Below, one piece after another: positions 7,663 through 16,860 of a stretch of 64,000 nucleotides of DNA (positions are counted from its first letter, which is position 1; each line of letters begins with the position of its first letter). The position numbers and the translations under genes are program-made. Location of the stretch: positions 62,001-126,000 of the forward strand of contig NZ_JAFBFH010000007.1 of the NCBI RefSeq assembly GCF_016909185.1. The letters are read 5' to 3'. The notes under the pieces are model-generated. The model saw nothing but the letters and a program-made list of their open reading frames with translations. It was not told the origin of the DNA and made no database searches. Source of the DNA: Siminovitchia thermophila (GTDB lineage: Bacteria; Bacillota; Bacilli; Bacillales; Bacillaceae_C).

Positions 7663-8316
7663 GTGGAAAGATTTTTAAGGTTTCCGCTGGAACAAATTCC
7701 GATCGTGGCGGCGGTATTGCTCATAGCTTTTACGGTACATGAATTCGCGCATGCCTATACCGCATATAAATTTGGAGATCCGACGGCAAAACAACAGGGC
7801 AGACTTACATTGAATCCCATGCACCATCTTGATCCGATAGGGACATTACTTATCTTTATTGCCGGGTTTGGCTGGGCTCGCCCAGTGCCAGTCAACCGCT
7901 ATTATTTTAAGAATCCCCGGCTTGCGGGCATTATTGTTTCATTGATGGGACCGGTGAGTAATTTTGCCCTTGCTGTTCTCGGGTCTGCCATATTTTTCAT
8001 ATTGATGGTGACGGGTGTTTCTGCGCAACTGCCCATCTTTGTAATCCAATTTTTCAACCTGTTTATTTGGATGAACGTCTTGCTGTTTGTGTTTAATTTA
8101 TTGCCCCTTCCGCCGCTTGATGGGTATCGTATTGTGCAAGACCTTGTTTCACCGGGCGCAAGAGCAAAAATGACGCAATATGAGCAATACGGTTCAATCA
8201 TATTTTTAATTTTAGTCATTACTCCACTGTCACATTATACAATTCACCCCATTTTAAACACGGTCGTCCCTTTTTTTGTGAACAGCATACATAATGTATT
8301 TGCGCTGTTTTTGTGA
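7663..8316 (+). CDS. ywhC: Site-2 protease family (M50) membrane protein YwhC
   Basis: A 217-residue polytopic protein with the zinc-metalloprotease motif HEFAHAY near residue 27 and NLLPLPPLDGYR further on, which supplies the third metal ligand in intramembrane M50 peptidases. Four to six hydrophobic segments cover most of the chain; no PDZ domain is present, so this is the short YwhC class whose substrate is unknown. The GTG start follows AAAAAGGGGCTGG. A TATAAT at 7624-7629 may be the -10. The stop overlaps the leader of ywhD, which starts 23 bases later, so the two are likely cotranscribed. Confidence 0.9.
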   Translation: MERFLRFPLEQIPIVAAVLLIAFTVHEFAHAYTAYKFGDPTAKQQGRLTLNPMHHLDPIGTLLIFIAGFGWARPVPVNRYYFKNPRLAGIIVSLMGPVSNFALAVLGSAIFFILMVTGVSAQLPIFVIQFFNLFIWMNVLLFVFNLLPLPPLDGYRIVQDLVSPGARAKMTQYEQYGSIIFLILVITPLSHYTIHPILNTVVPFFVNSIHNVFALFL

Positions 8317-8339
8317 TAGGGAAAAGGAGGAGTTATGAA

Positions 8340-8849
8340 ATGGAGAAAAAGAGAAAAGTTGAGTTCAATATCATTAAAGATGATCCTACCATGGGACATA
8401 AAGGCTTCGGAATCGGTTCGCTCAGCCTGGAAAATATTACACCGATTATGATTGATGTCGAGGAAGAAGAAGTCTGGATTGAGGAGCAGGCAATGCATGC
8501 CCGCAGTAAAACGGAACGCGGTGTTAAGTATTTGAAAGACAAAAGCGAGTTCCCCCAAGAGGGAGCAAAGAAATACTGGGTCGTATGGGTCGCCGTGGAC
8601 ATTAAAGAAGAAGGCCCGTATTATGCGGGAGTTACTGCTTGTGAACTGTGGATCAACCGTCCCGCCCGCCGCGGCTATAAATCAATGCCGGAGCATGTCA
8701 ATCATTTAGATAAAGCAATGAAGGGGAGGGTGATCGTCCACAACATGGATCAACGATCGAGAAAAGTCCTCGCCGACTTTTTGAAAAATCACGATGAGAA
8801 AATGTGGCTGAACTCTAGTGAAGAACTAAGAAAAGAATTTGCTAAATAA
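8340..8849 (+). CDS. ywhD: YwhD family protein, function unknown
   Basis: A 169-residue protein beginning MEKKRKVEFNIIKDDPTMGHKGFG and typical of YwhD, a conserved protein of bacilli with no assigned activity. It is soluble and mixed in charge, without recognisable catalytic motifs. ATG at 8340 is preferred because AAAAGGAGG (8322-8330) lies nine bases upstream. An out-of-frame ATG at 8335 gives nothing useful. The position directly after ywhC and before pbpG is conserved with B. subtilis. Confidence 0.87.
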   Translation: MEKKRKVEFNIIKDDPTMGHKGFGIGSLSLENITPIMIDVEEEEVWIEEQAMHARSKTERGVKYLKDKSEFPQEGAKKYWVVWVAVDIKEEGPYYAGVTACELWINRPARRGYKSMPEHVNHLDKAMKGRVIVHNMDQRSRKVLADFLKNHDEKMWLNSSEELRKEFAK

Positions 8850-8950
8850 ATGGTCCAATCTTCTATCTTTTTGAACAATCTATGACAGTTAAAAAAAAAT
8901 GTTATAAGCCAGCTTGCCGATTCATGGGAAAGCAAGTAAACTTAAAGATA

Positions 8951-9034
8951 GTTTGCACATGGCAAACTGGGACACAAAAAAGCGCTGGCTAGCGCTTAAA
9001 AAAGCTTGGGGCCGCACACCCCAAGCACTTTTTG
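8951..9034 (+). terminator. Hairpin cluster downstream of ywhD
   Basis: Three consecutive stems: GTTTGC/GCAAAC (8951-8967), AGCGCT/AGCGCT (8981-8996) and GCTTGGGG/CCCCAAGC (9004-9026). The last is followed by ACTTTTTG and is a plausible terminator. ACTGGGACACAA at 8967-8978 resembles the inverted ends of the 1011-1756 block. Confidence 0.6.
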
Positions 9035-9104
9035 TTTCAAAATGATAAAAAATCTTCTTTTATATATCTCATTATCTAAAAACCTAACCGTGACCGAATC
9101 TGCC

Positions 9105-9300
9105 GGACAGGAAGTCCAAGTGCAGGCAAAGCGACAGGACGTGGTCATTTGGGTCTGCCGCGGGACAGGAAGTCCAAGTGCAGGCAAAGCGACAGGACGC
9201 GGCCATTTGAGCCAGAGCCGCGAGACAGGACGTCGCCGCCTGAGCCTGCTGCCGGCCTAGGCGCCCTGGTGCGGGCGTGGCAAGCAAGGACAAGAAGAGC
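9105..9300. repeat. Second GC-rich 58-bp repeat array
   Basis: GGACAGGAAGTCCAAGTGC begins at 9105 and again at 9163 in nearly identical 58-bp units; a third, shorter and more divergent unit starts at about 9223 (AGACAGGACGTCGCCGCC). GGAC-N5-GTCC inside each unit can form a small hairpin. The unit resembles the array at 4645-5040 (shared AAAGGACGT or ACAGGACGT and CGCTTGAGCC-type segments). Open frames on both strands are artefacts of the repeat. Confidence 0.75.
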
Positions 9301-9669
9301 TTTGTAAGGTCTTATCATAGTACTAGGGACAGAGAGAGTGGTGAAGATTCGACTAGTATCTGTCCACTCCCGGCTTCACTTTGTACTCTCCGGCAAAGAT
9401 TATGGGGATGTTTACCTTTTCGGGATAGCTTCACGGAGCTTGCTCGAAGGTAGGTGTGAGAGGATTCAACAATATTCCCGCTATACGCATTCTTTGTCGC
9501 GACGTTTCCTTTATCCTTGTGGGAGCAATGCTCGGTCTTTCATACCTATCTCCTCGTTAACATAAGCCAATCCCAGTAGCTGAAAAAACTTCGCTTACGG
9601 ATTGTCCATGTTTTCGAAGAACTGCTCAAGTCGGTTCAGTATACATCGATAAAAAACAGGGATACATGT
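9301..9669. other. Gene-free stretch between the repeat array and the VOC gene
   Basis: No frame has both a ribosome binding site and a recognisable product. The frame at 9338-9565 reads like random sequence. No terminator, tRNA or clear repeat was seen beyond the array. Confidence 0.4.
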
Positions 9670-10080
9670 TTATGCCTTCGTATAATGGAGATCCCAAATA
9701 ATGCCGAATGGGTCTTTTACTTTTGCAAATTTCGCTCCCCAAAAAGTGTCCTGCAGTTTCATGGAAATGGATCCTTTTTCAATCAACCGCTGATAAATCG
9801 TTTCGATCTCTTTCTCACTTTGTAATTCGAGTGTTAACGAAACTTGGTTGCCAGAGATTATATGATTTTCCGGCAAAGTATCCGATACCATCAAAATAAG
9901 ATTGCCTTTTTGAAACTTCGCATGAATGACTCTTTCCTCAGCTTCTGGAGGGGACGGAAAATCTGCTTCGCCAAAGGTCATGATTTCTACTATCTCACCA
10001 TCGAAAACATCCTTATAATATTCCAGTGCTTCTTTCGCATTTCCACCAAATGTAAAATAAGGAGTTGCCTGATACTTCAC
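9670..10080 (-). CDS. VOC-superfamily (PhnB/YjdN-like) protein
   Basis: A 136-residue protein with the vicinal-oxygen-chelate layout of PhnB-like proteins: YFTFGGNAKEALEYYKDVFDGE at the N-terminus and WGAKFAKVKDPFGIIWDLHY at the C-terminus. Two glyoxalase-type beta-alpha-beta-beta-beta repeats would form one metal-site barrel. PhnB-like proteins of bacilli are often annotated as glyoxalase or resistance proteins, but the substrate here is unknown. The GTG start at 10080 has GGAGTG eight bases upstream. It is transcribed divergently from the ABC exporter genes. Confidence 0.85.
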   Translation of the reverse strand: MKYQATPYFTFGGNAKEALEYYKDVFDGEIVEIMTFGEADFPSPPEAEERVIHAKFQKGNLILMVSDTLPENHIISGNQVSLTLELQSEKEIETIYQRLIEKGSISMKLQDTFWGAKFAKVKDPFGIIWDLHYTKA

Positions 10081-10189
10081 TTTTCTTCACTCCAATCAAA
10101 GTTTTGATTCTCAGTCTTTTTCATTATAAACTGAAAAAGTCTCATTACTAGCATCTTTTCATCTTGAACAGGAATAGGGAGTGATCACC

Positions 10190-11908
10190 TTGCTAGCTCA
10201 TATAAAAAAGTATTATGTACAAATTTCCTTAGTCGTACTGCTTACACTTGGAGCTATTATGTTGGAGCTTCTGCTGCCGACACTCATGGCTAATGTCGTC
10301 GATATTGGAATTGTAAAAGGTGATATTCCTTACATCTTAAAAACCGGGGGCCTTATGGTCATTTGTGCATTGGCAGCTGTTTTGCTCATGACGGGGGTTT
10401 CATTTTTTGCATCACGGACAGCCCTTGGTTTTGCAAGAGATGTCAGGCGGGACTTGTTTGTCACCGTCGAAAATTTTTCTGTCCAGACGTTTGAAAAAAT
10501 CGGAACAGCTTCCTTAATTACAAGATCAACGAACGATGTGAAGCAAGTTCAAGATGTATTAAATATGGTTTTGCGCATGATGACACGCGCTCCTCTTATG
10601 CTCGTTGGAGGAATTGTTTTGGCGGTTGCGAGGGAGCCGGGCCTTTCGGTTGTTTTTCTCGGTTCACTGCCGATTTTGGCGTTGCTGATTTTTTTCATAT
10701 CCAGAAAAGCCATTCCGTTATTTGCAGCGTTGCAAAAAAAGACAGATAAACTGAATCTCGTTGTCAGACAAAGCCTGACGGGGGTCAGGGTCATCCGGGC
10801 TTTTAACAATGTTGAACATGAGAAGCAGCGGTTTCATGCCGCGAATGAAGATTTTCGAGATACCGGGATTCGAGTCAATAAAATGATGGCCGTTCTTTTT
10901 CCGGTCATGATGATTGTTATGAATTTCACGAGCATCGCGATCGTCTGGTTCGGTGCTGTCAGGATTGACCAGGGCCTCATGCAAGTTGGAAATTTAATGG
11001 CCTTTTTACAGTACGCCATGATGATTTTAATGTCATTAATTATGCTTTCTTTTGGCTTCATCATGATTCCCCGGGCGCAAGCTTCTTTAAAGAGGATCAA
11101 TGAAGTACTCCTTATGGAAAATGATATTTTGGACCCGGAAACACCGAGAACCAGGAGAAACCTAAACGGAGTCATCACATGTAAAGACGTCTCGTTTCGG
11201 TACGCCGGAGCCGAAAAACCCGTATTAAAAAATGTATCATTTGAGGCCAAGCCCGGTGAAACGACGGCAATTATTGGAAGCACGGGTTCGGGAAAATCAA
11301 CACTTCTGAAACTCATACCAAGACTTTATGATGTTGAAGAAGGCACTGTCTCGATTGATGGGGAGGATGTCCGGAACATCTCCCAGCAAGAGTTGAGGAA
11401 GAGGATCGGTTATGTGCCCCAAAAAGCGATGTTATTCAGCGGCACAGTGGCAGACAATTTGCGCTATGGGAAGGAAGATGCGACCGATCAGGAAATGTGG
11501 GAAGCGCTAGATATCGCGCAAGCTTCCGGATTTATAAAAGAAAAAAATGAAGGATTACATTTGTATGTCGAGCAGGGGGGAGCGAATTTTTCAGGTGGAC
11601 AAAAGCAGCGGCTTTCGATTGCGCGGGCCATTGTTAGAAGACCTGACATTTATTTATTTGATGATAGCTTTTCAGCACTAGATTTTAAAACGGATGCAAA
11701 ATTGCGGAGTGAACTTTTCAACATTGCGAAAGAGGCTACGATCATCATTGTCGCCCAGCGTGTCAATACGATCATCCATGCAGATCAAATCATTGTGTTA
11801 AATGAAGGGGAAATAGCAGGCATTGGAACACATAAGGAGCTGTTTGCAGAAAATCAAGTTTATCAGGAAATTGTATTATCCCAACAAGCCGGGGAGGAAG
11901 GGGCATGA
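10190..11908 (+). CDS. ABC exporter half-transporter with degenerate ATP site (YfiB-like)
   Basis: An ABC transporter of about 572 residues with an N-terminal six-helix membrane domain and a C-terminal nucleotide-binding domain. The Walker A motif GSTGSGKST is near residue 363, the signature FSGGQKQ near 467, and Walker B YLFDDSFSALD near 488. The residue after the Walker B Asp is Asp instead of the catalytic Glu, as in the degenerate partner of heterodimeric exporters such as TM287/288 or BmrCD. TTG at 10190 is favoured because AGGGAGTGAT lies just ahead; the in-frame GTG at 10181 overlaps that site. The stop overlaps the next gene by ATGA, implying a translationally coupled heterodimer. Substrate unknown; drug or lipid export is likely. 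Confidence 0.9.
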   Translation: MLAHIKKYYVQISLVVLLTLGAIMLELLLPTLMANVVDIGIVKGDIPYILKTGGLMVICALAAVLLMTGVSFFASRTALGFARDVRRDLFVTVENFSVQTFEKIGTASLITRSTNDVKQVQDVLNMVLRMMTRAPLMLVGGIVLAVAREPGLSVVFLGSLPILALLIFFISRKAIPLFAALQKKTDKLNLVVRQSLTGVRVIRAFNNVEHEKQRFHAANEDFRDTGIRVNKMMAVLFPVMMIVMNFTSIAIVWFGAVRIDQGLMQVGNLMAFLQYAMMILMSLIMLSFGFIMIPRAQASLKRINEVLLMENDILDPETPRTRRNLNGVITCKDVSFRYAGAEKPVLKNVSFEAKPGETTAIIGSTGSGKSTLLKLIPRLYDVEEGTVSIDGEDVRNISQQELRKRIGYVPQKAMLFSGTVADNLRYGKEDATDQEMWEALDIAQASGFIKEKNEGLHLYVEQGGANFSGGQKQRLSIARAIVRRPDIYLFDDSFSALDFKTDAKLRSELFNIAKEATIIIVAQRVNTIIHADQIIVLNEGEIAGIGTHKELFAENQVYQEIVLSQQAGEEGA

Positions 11909-13731
11909 GTAAACAAAGCAGGCGCCCGAGCTTCCGTCCAGGGCCGGGTGGCCCGCGACATGGGATGGCCCCGGGTGAAAAACCTAAGGAATTTAAAAAA
12001 ACATTGAAAAGGTTGCTGTTTTATTTAAAACCAAGAAAGGTTCAACTGACTTTCGTAACTATAGCAGCCATTTTTTCAACATTGTTTAACGTCATTACAC
12101 CAAAGTTGTTGGGGGATGCGACGACTTCCATTTTTGCGAGTGTTACAGGCGGTACGGGAATTGACTTTCCTTTCTTAAAGCAATTGCTCATGCTGTTGCT
12201 TGGTTTATATGTTATTTCTTCCCTCTTTACTTATTTACAGCAATATTTAATGGCTGGGGTCTCCCAGAAAACGACGGCTGATCTCAGAAAAGCCGTAAAT
12301 GAAAAGCTCACCCGCTTGCCGCTCCGTTACTATGACCGGCATCCGCATGGTGATATTTTAAGCCGTGCTATCAATGATATTGACAATATTAACAACGCCA
12401 TTCAACAGGCGCTTTCGCAAATGATTACCTCGTTCATCAGCATTGCGGGAATCATGATCATGATGTTGGTGATTAGTCCGACATTGACCCTTGTGATTTT
12501 GATTACTTTTCCATTGAGTGTCCTTGTCATCAGGTTGATTGCCTCCTTCTCCCAGAAGCATTTCGTTGGGCAGCAGATGGAACTGGGAAAAATCAACGGG
12601 CACATTGAAGAAATGTTCTCAGGCCACCAGGTGGTTAAGGCGTTTGGACATGAAAAAAGAGCGATAAAAGAATTTGATGAAGTGAATGAACGGCTTTACG
12701 AGTCCGGCTGGCGCGCTCAGTTTATAAGCGGGATCATGATGCCGATGATGTCATTTGTCGGGAACTTGGGATTTGTCTTTGTAAGTATTTGTGGAGGTCT
12801 TCTTGTTTTGAACGGGAGCATTCGCATCGGGGATGTGCAAGCTTTTATTCAATATTCACAGCAACTTTCGCATCCGATGACACAGGCTGCGGGAATCGCC
12901 AATATGGTGCAAACGGCAGTCGCTTCGGCAGAACGGATTTTTATATTGTTGGATGAACCGGAGGAAAAACAGGAAGTGCCGGTGAATAAGGATCTTGGTA
13001 AAGTTCAAGGTAAAATTACTTTTGAGCATGTTCGCTTTGGTTATGAAGAAGGGGAACCGATTATCAAAGATTTAAACCTGGAAGTGGAACCTGGCCAAAA
13101 GATTGCCATCGTTGGACCTACAGGTGCCGGCAAAACAACAATTATCAATTTGTTAATGAGATTTTATGAGGTTGATAGCGGAAGCATCTGGATAGATGAT
13201 ATGGATATTCGCGATCTTACGCGTGAACAAGTCCGATCGCTGTTTGGCATGGTGCTTCAGGATACGTGGCTTTTTAACGGAACAATCCGGGACAATATTG
13301 CATATGGGCGTAATGGCGCGGCAGATCGAGACATTATCCAGGCTGCCAAGAGCGCTTATGCCGACGACTTTATCCGGACATTGCCCGATGGGTATGATAC
13401 GGTTCTGGAGGAGGATGCCTCGAATATTTCACAGGGCCAGCGCCAGCTCATTACGATTGCGCGGGCCATTTTGGCCGACCCGAAAATGTTGATTCTCGAT
13501 GAGGCGACAAGCAGTGTCGATACGAGGACAGAAATGAATATTCAGCGGGCGATGAATCAATTGATGTCAGGCCGCACAAGCTTCATCATCGCCCACAGGC
13601 TGTCAACGATACGTGACGCTGATGTAATCCTCGTGATGAATCGGGGCGACATTATCGAAAAAGGGACACATACAGAACTGATGGAACAAAACGGATTTTA
13701 TACGGATCTGTATAAAAGCCAATTTGCATAG
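11905..13731 (+). CDS. ABC exporter half-transporter, canonical ATPase partner (YfiC-like)
   Basis: A 608-residue partner of the preceding gene. A basic, Pro/Gly-rich N-terminal tail (RRPSFRPGPGGPRHG) precedes six membrane helices. The ATPase domain has Walker A GPTGAGKTT near residue 403 and a canonical Walker B with catalytic Glu (LILDEATSSVD, near 528). Its signature is ISQGQRQ rather than LSGGQ. In heterodimeric exporters the non-canonical signature pairs with the Glu-less Walker B of the partner to make one inactive site, exactly the pairing seen here. It shares four bases (ATGA) with the upstream gene. Regulation is not visible. Confidence 0.92.
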   Translation: MSKQSRRPSFRPGPGGPRHGMAPGEKPKEFKKTLKRLLFYLKPRKVQLTFVTIAAIFSTLFNVITPKLLGDATTSIFASVTGGTGIDFPFLKQLLMLLLGLYVISSLFTYLQQYLMAGVSQKTTADLRKAVNEKLTRLPLRYYDRHPHGDILSRAINDIDNINNAIQQALSQMITSFISIAGIMIMMLVISPTLTLVILITFPLSVLVIRLIASFSQKHFVGQQMELGKINGHIEEMFSGHQVVKAFGHEKRAIKEFDEVNERLYESGWRAQFISGIMMPMMSFVGNLGFVFVSICGGLLVLNGSIRIGDVQAFIQYSQQLSHPMTQAAGIANMVQTAVASAERIFILLDEPEEKQEVPVNKDLGKVQGKITFEHVRFGYEEGEPIIKDLNLEVEPGQKIAIVGPTGAGKTTIINLLMRFYEVDSGSIWIDDMDIRDLTREQVRSLFGMVLQDTWLFNGTIRDNIAYGRNGAADRDIIQAAKSAYADDFIRTLPDGYDTVLEEDASNISQGQRQLITIARAILADPKMLILDEATSSVDTRTEMNIQRAMNQLMSGRTSFIIAHRLSTIRDADVILVMNRGDIIEKGTHTELMEQNGFYTDLYKSQFA

Positions 13732-14039
13732 CCGATTTCTGATGCCAACATGAGAAAGCGGAATGCCTAAGGGATAAATTGGCCGAGCCGCTCCCCATTT
13801 TCGGTTGAGCGGGCCCGTCCAGGGAGGAAACCGCAAATCTGATCATGACTCCGGGCAGATCGTGCCCGTTTACCAGAGAGAACGAAAAAACGGTCATCAG
13901 TACTTTGAAATAGAGGGAGTCCGATCAGTCGAGCTTTCGGCTTTTGGACACCCTCTTCTTCTATTTAAAAACATGGTGAGATCAACATTTGTACATTTTA
14001 CCTTTTAAAGGAGCATTCTTTGCTGACTGTTCCACTCTG
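13732..14039. other. Convergent intergenic region with imperfect hairpin
   Basis: The region separates the ABC genes from the convergent pbpG. An imperfect stem pairs GAGGGAGTCC (about 13913-13922) with GGACACCCTC (13946-13955), extended by AATAG/CTATT further out; it could terminate both transcripts but has no long T run. No gene was seen. Confidence 0.4.
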
Positions 14040-16094
14040 TCACTCGAATATTTTTTCCCACCACCGCTTTTTCGCTTCTTTTTTCCGTGGAGATGTTTCC
14101 AAAGGTTCATCTTCCAAGTGGATGATGCAATGTTCGGCCGGCTCCGTTCCTTTTACAAAGTAAGTGTTGCGAAATACTGGGCAGGAGGTAGTGGCGATCT
14201 TTCCGCTTGTCGGGTCAATCGGGACAGCTACAGTATTGGCCGGAGGCAAGAAGGCATGATCTTTTTCATCCTGTCCTTCCAGAGCCTCTTCCATAAAGCG
14301 AATCCATATATTTTTGGCGTACAACTTGTCTGCGGTTGACGTCATTTCTTTTCCTTGATCGTATCCGGTCCAAACTACGGACGCCAGTTTTGGGGTAAAT
14401 CCCGCCATCCAGCTGTCAGCATTTGTTGAACCGGACTTGCCGGCATATTCGCGGGACATTTGATTGACAACCGATGCACCTGTTACAGAGGCATAGCCGC
14501 TTAGCTTCGGATCAAACATCCCTGTCATCATATGGCTTAATACAAATGTGAGTTCCGGCTTTAACACCTTCTCTTTAAAAGCGGGTGCTTCGTAGATGAC
14601 TTTCCCGCGGTAATCTTCCACTCGTGTGATAAACACGGGTTCAACCTGTGTCCCGCCGTTGGCAATCATGCTGTATGCATTGAGCAGTTCAATTACTTTC
14701 ACCCCCGATGCTCCCAGTGCCAGGGAAGGAACTTTTTTTAATTCGGATTGAATACCCATTTTTTTGGCTGTTTCGATCAGTGCCTCTTGTCCCAGGAACA
14801 AGTGAGTTTTGACGGCGTACACGTTGTCTGATACGGCAAGCGCCTGGGCCATCGTTACTTCTTCATTCGCATATTGGTTGTTAAAATTATGCGGAGTATA
14901 TTCTTGATGCATCCCGTCTAATCTGAACGTTGTCGGTTCGCTGCGCAGCATTGTGGATGGTGTAAATCCGCGTTCCAATGCCGCGTAGTAAAGGATCGGC
15001 TTGATCGTTGATCCCGGCTGCCTGACTGCTTGCACCGCCCTGTTAAACGGGCTTTCATTGTAGTCTCTTCCACCGACAAGCGCTTTGACATATCCAGTGT
15101 CAGGTTCCATCGCAGCAAATCCAACCTGTATTTCCGATTGATCGGATATGGTTTTCTGAACAATTTCTTCGGCAATTTTCTGATAATGTACATCCAATGT
15201 CGTAAACACTTTTAAGCCGCCGAGTTCAACAATCCGATTATCCAAGCCTGCTTTTGATGACAATTCTTTTTTTACAACATCATAAAAATAGGGCGCGAAA
15301 TCTGTTTTATGGTGCGGATGTTTTCCGATGAAATGAAGCTTTTCCCTTTTCGCAGTCTCTTTTTCTGCAGCAGAGATTTTCCCCGTTTTCTCCATGGCCG
15401 TTAAAATCAGATGCTGTCTTTCTTTTGCCTTTTTAGGTGAGACAAGGGGAGAGTAAATCCCCGGTCCTTTCGGAATCCCAGCAAGCATGGCGGATTCCGC
15501 CAGAGAAAGCTCATTCGCGCTTTTTCCAAAGTAAAATTGACTGGCGGCTTCAATGCCATAGGCACCATGACCGTACGAAATTGTATTCAAATAGCCTTCA
15601 AGAATATCATCCTTGCTGTAATTAAACTCTAGGCGTATCGTATAAAATGCTTCCAGCAGCTTTCTCGTCCATGTTTTCTCCAACGTTAAAAATAAATTGC
15701 GGGCGTATTGCTGGGTAATCGTACTTGCTCCTTGGACTTTGCCCATGGATTTGATGTTGGCAAGCATGGCTCCGCCTATTCTTTTTACATCGAAACCTTT
15801 ATGTTCATAAAATGTCCGATCCTCAATCGCAATGATGGAATCAATGGCATCGGGAGAGACATCCTCGAGCGAGACCCAATACCTTTTCTGCCCGCTGTTG
15901 CTTTCCCCGATAACCGCTCCATCCGCCGCATAATATAAAGTCGATTGTGGGATGGAGAGCGGAGGGGGACCCAGCACCTTTATCCACAAGAAAAAAGATA
16001 GAAGCAAAATGCCAACAGCAGTTGCCCCCATTAAAAATAAAAAGAAAAAAATGCGTACCGTTCTCCATGTCTTTTCCTTTGTTACTGCCTCCAT
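14040..16094 (-). CDS. pbpG: Class A penicillin-binding protein (PBP2D-type)
   Basis: A bifunctional peptidoglycan synthase of 684 residues. A short cytoplasmic tail and one membrane helix (around residues 12-35) precede the GT51 glycosyltransferase domain (IAIEDRTFYEHKGFD, GASTITQQYARNLFL) and the transpeptidase domain: GSTIKP near residue 360 with the active-site Ser, SDN near 421, and KSGS near 552. ATG at 16094 is chosen because GGGGGTGAAAGG stands directly before it; a longer frame to 16154 lacks a site. B. subtilis pbpG (ywhE) follows ywhD in the same way and is expressed in the forespore, where it helps make spore germ-cell-wall peptidoglycan. A SigF/SigG-like promoter is visible upstream. 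The spermidine genes speE-speB that follow pbpG in B. subtilis are absent here. Confidence 0.94.
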   Translation of the reverse strand: MEAVTKEKTWRTVRIFFFLFLMGATAVGILLLSFFLWIKVLGPPPLSIPQSTLYYAADGAVIGESNSGQKRYWVSLEDVSPDAIDSIIAIEDRTFYEHKGFDVKRIGGAMLANIKSMGKVQGASTITQQYARNLFLTLEKTWTRKLLEAFYTIRLEFNYSKDDILEGYLNTISYGHGAYGIEAASQFYFGKSANELSLAESAMLAGIPKGPGIYSPLVSPKKAKERQHLILTAMEKTGKISAAEKETAKREKLHFIGKHPHHKTDFAPYFYDVVKKELSSKAGLDNRIVELGGLKVFTTLDVHYQKIAEEIVQKTISDQSEIQVGFAAMEPDTGYVKALVGGRDYNESPFNRAVQAVRQPGSTIKPILYYAALERGFTPSTMLRSEPTTFRLDGMHQEYTPHNFNNQYANEEVTMAQALAVSDNVYAVKTHLFLGQEALIETAKKMGIQSELKKVPSLALGASGVKVIELLNAYSMIANGGTQVEPVFITRVEDYRGKVIYEAPAFKEKVLKPELTFVLSHMMTGMFDPKLSGYASVTGASVVNQMSREYAGKSGSTNADSWMAGFTPKLASVVWTGYDQGKEMTSTADKLYAKNIWIRFMEEALEGQDEKDHAFLPPANTVAVPIDPTSGKIATTSCPVFRNTYFVKGTEPAEHCIIHLEDEPLETSPRKKEAKKRWWEKIFE

Positions 16095-16132
16095 CCCTTT
16101 CACCCCCGAAAATTCTAGTAATCTTCTTTCAA

Positions 16133-16163
16133 CAGTATGAGAGAAAACGGCCAAATTTATTCA
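16133..16163 (-). promoter_or_regulatory. Candidate SigF/SigG promoter of pbpG
   Basis: On the minus strand TGAATA (16158-16163) is followed after 18 bases by CATACTG (16133-16139). SigG promoters are TGAATA, 17-18 bases, CATACTA, so only one position differs. The -10 lies 38 bases before the pbpG ATG. This fits the known forespore expression of pbpG. Confidence 0.6.
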
Positions 16164-16354
16164 TCAAGCGCGTAATTTGGTAAAAAATAAGGCCGATTTT
16201 TAAAAAGGGGGTGGCATCTTACAATAAAAGAAGGGCTTACAACATTATAAGAACGGACCTTCAATGAACTGATTTTAGCAAGCGGGACGACTGGATTGTT
16301 TCGAAACAAAATACGCAAAAAAATGAACCTTTTGCAAATAACATTGTCGTTCCA

Positions 16355-16383
16355 TGGACTTTCTGCCGGGTTTTTCCTATAAT
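16355..16383 (+). promoter_or_regulatory. Candidate SigA promoter of ywiB-argS
   Basis: TGGACT (16355-16360), a 17-base spacer and a perfect TATAAT (16378-16383) lie 38 bases before the ywiB start. The -35 matches 4 of 6 positions. The rest of the pbpG-ywiB gap holds no gene. Confidence 0.5.
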
Positions 16384-16420
16384 ATAAAGGTTATATTAAG
16401 CATAAAAGGAAGTGATGGCA

Positions 16421-16852
16421 TTGACGGCTGAAGCAGAAATACCAGTCAAAATCCATCTCATAACAAAAATCCGGCTTGATGATGAAGAGGAAACGTACGA
16501 ATTGGTCGTTTTTGGACATTATTTTAAAAAAAATAATAAAGTCTACTTAACATATGATGAAGTCCAAGAAGAAGGGACAGTTCGTTCAGTTGTAAAAGTG
16601 GATGAGGATGAGGCCACGATCTTAAGAAAAGGCGTCATAGACATGCGCCTCAAATTTTGTTTGAATGAACAAAAAAGCGGGTCCCACATGAGCGAATTTG
16701 GAAGCCTTTTGTTATCGACCAATACGAGGGGCATCTTCTTTGAAGAAAGCGCCGAGAAATGTGAAGGCACTGTAAAGCTGCATTACGATTTGTTTATGCA
16801 GGGTGCCCATGCGGGTGAATATGATATGGAGATCAATTATAAGGAGGAATAG
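16421..16852 (+). CDS. ywiB: YwiB family protein (DUF1934)
   Basis: About 143 residues forming a predicted beta-barrel of the DUF1934/calycin-like family; visible family features are [22 protein letters not shown] and [12 protein letters not shown] near the end. The function is unknown. Three in-frame starts exist (GTG 16412, ATG 16415, TTG 16421); AAAAGGAAGTGAT overlaps the first two, so TTG 16421 is favoured with moderate certainty. argS begins nine bases after the stop, as in B. subtilis, and the two are surely cotranscribed. Confidence 0.85.
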   Translation: MTAEAEIPVKIHLITKIRLDDEEETYELVVFGHYFKKNNKVYLTYDEVQEEGTVRSVVKVDEDEATILRKGVIDMRLKFCLNEQKSGSHMSEFGSLLLSTNTRGIFFEESAEKCEGTVKLHYDLFMQGAHAGEYDMEINYKEE

Positions 16853-16860
16853 GTGACTAT

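Noticed and set aside
9006-9293. Open frames on both strands over the second GC-rich array
   Set aside because: Same repeat artefact; the translations repeat with the DNA unit and show no protein-like features.
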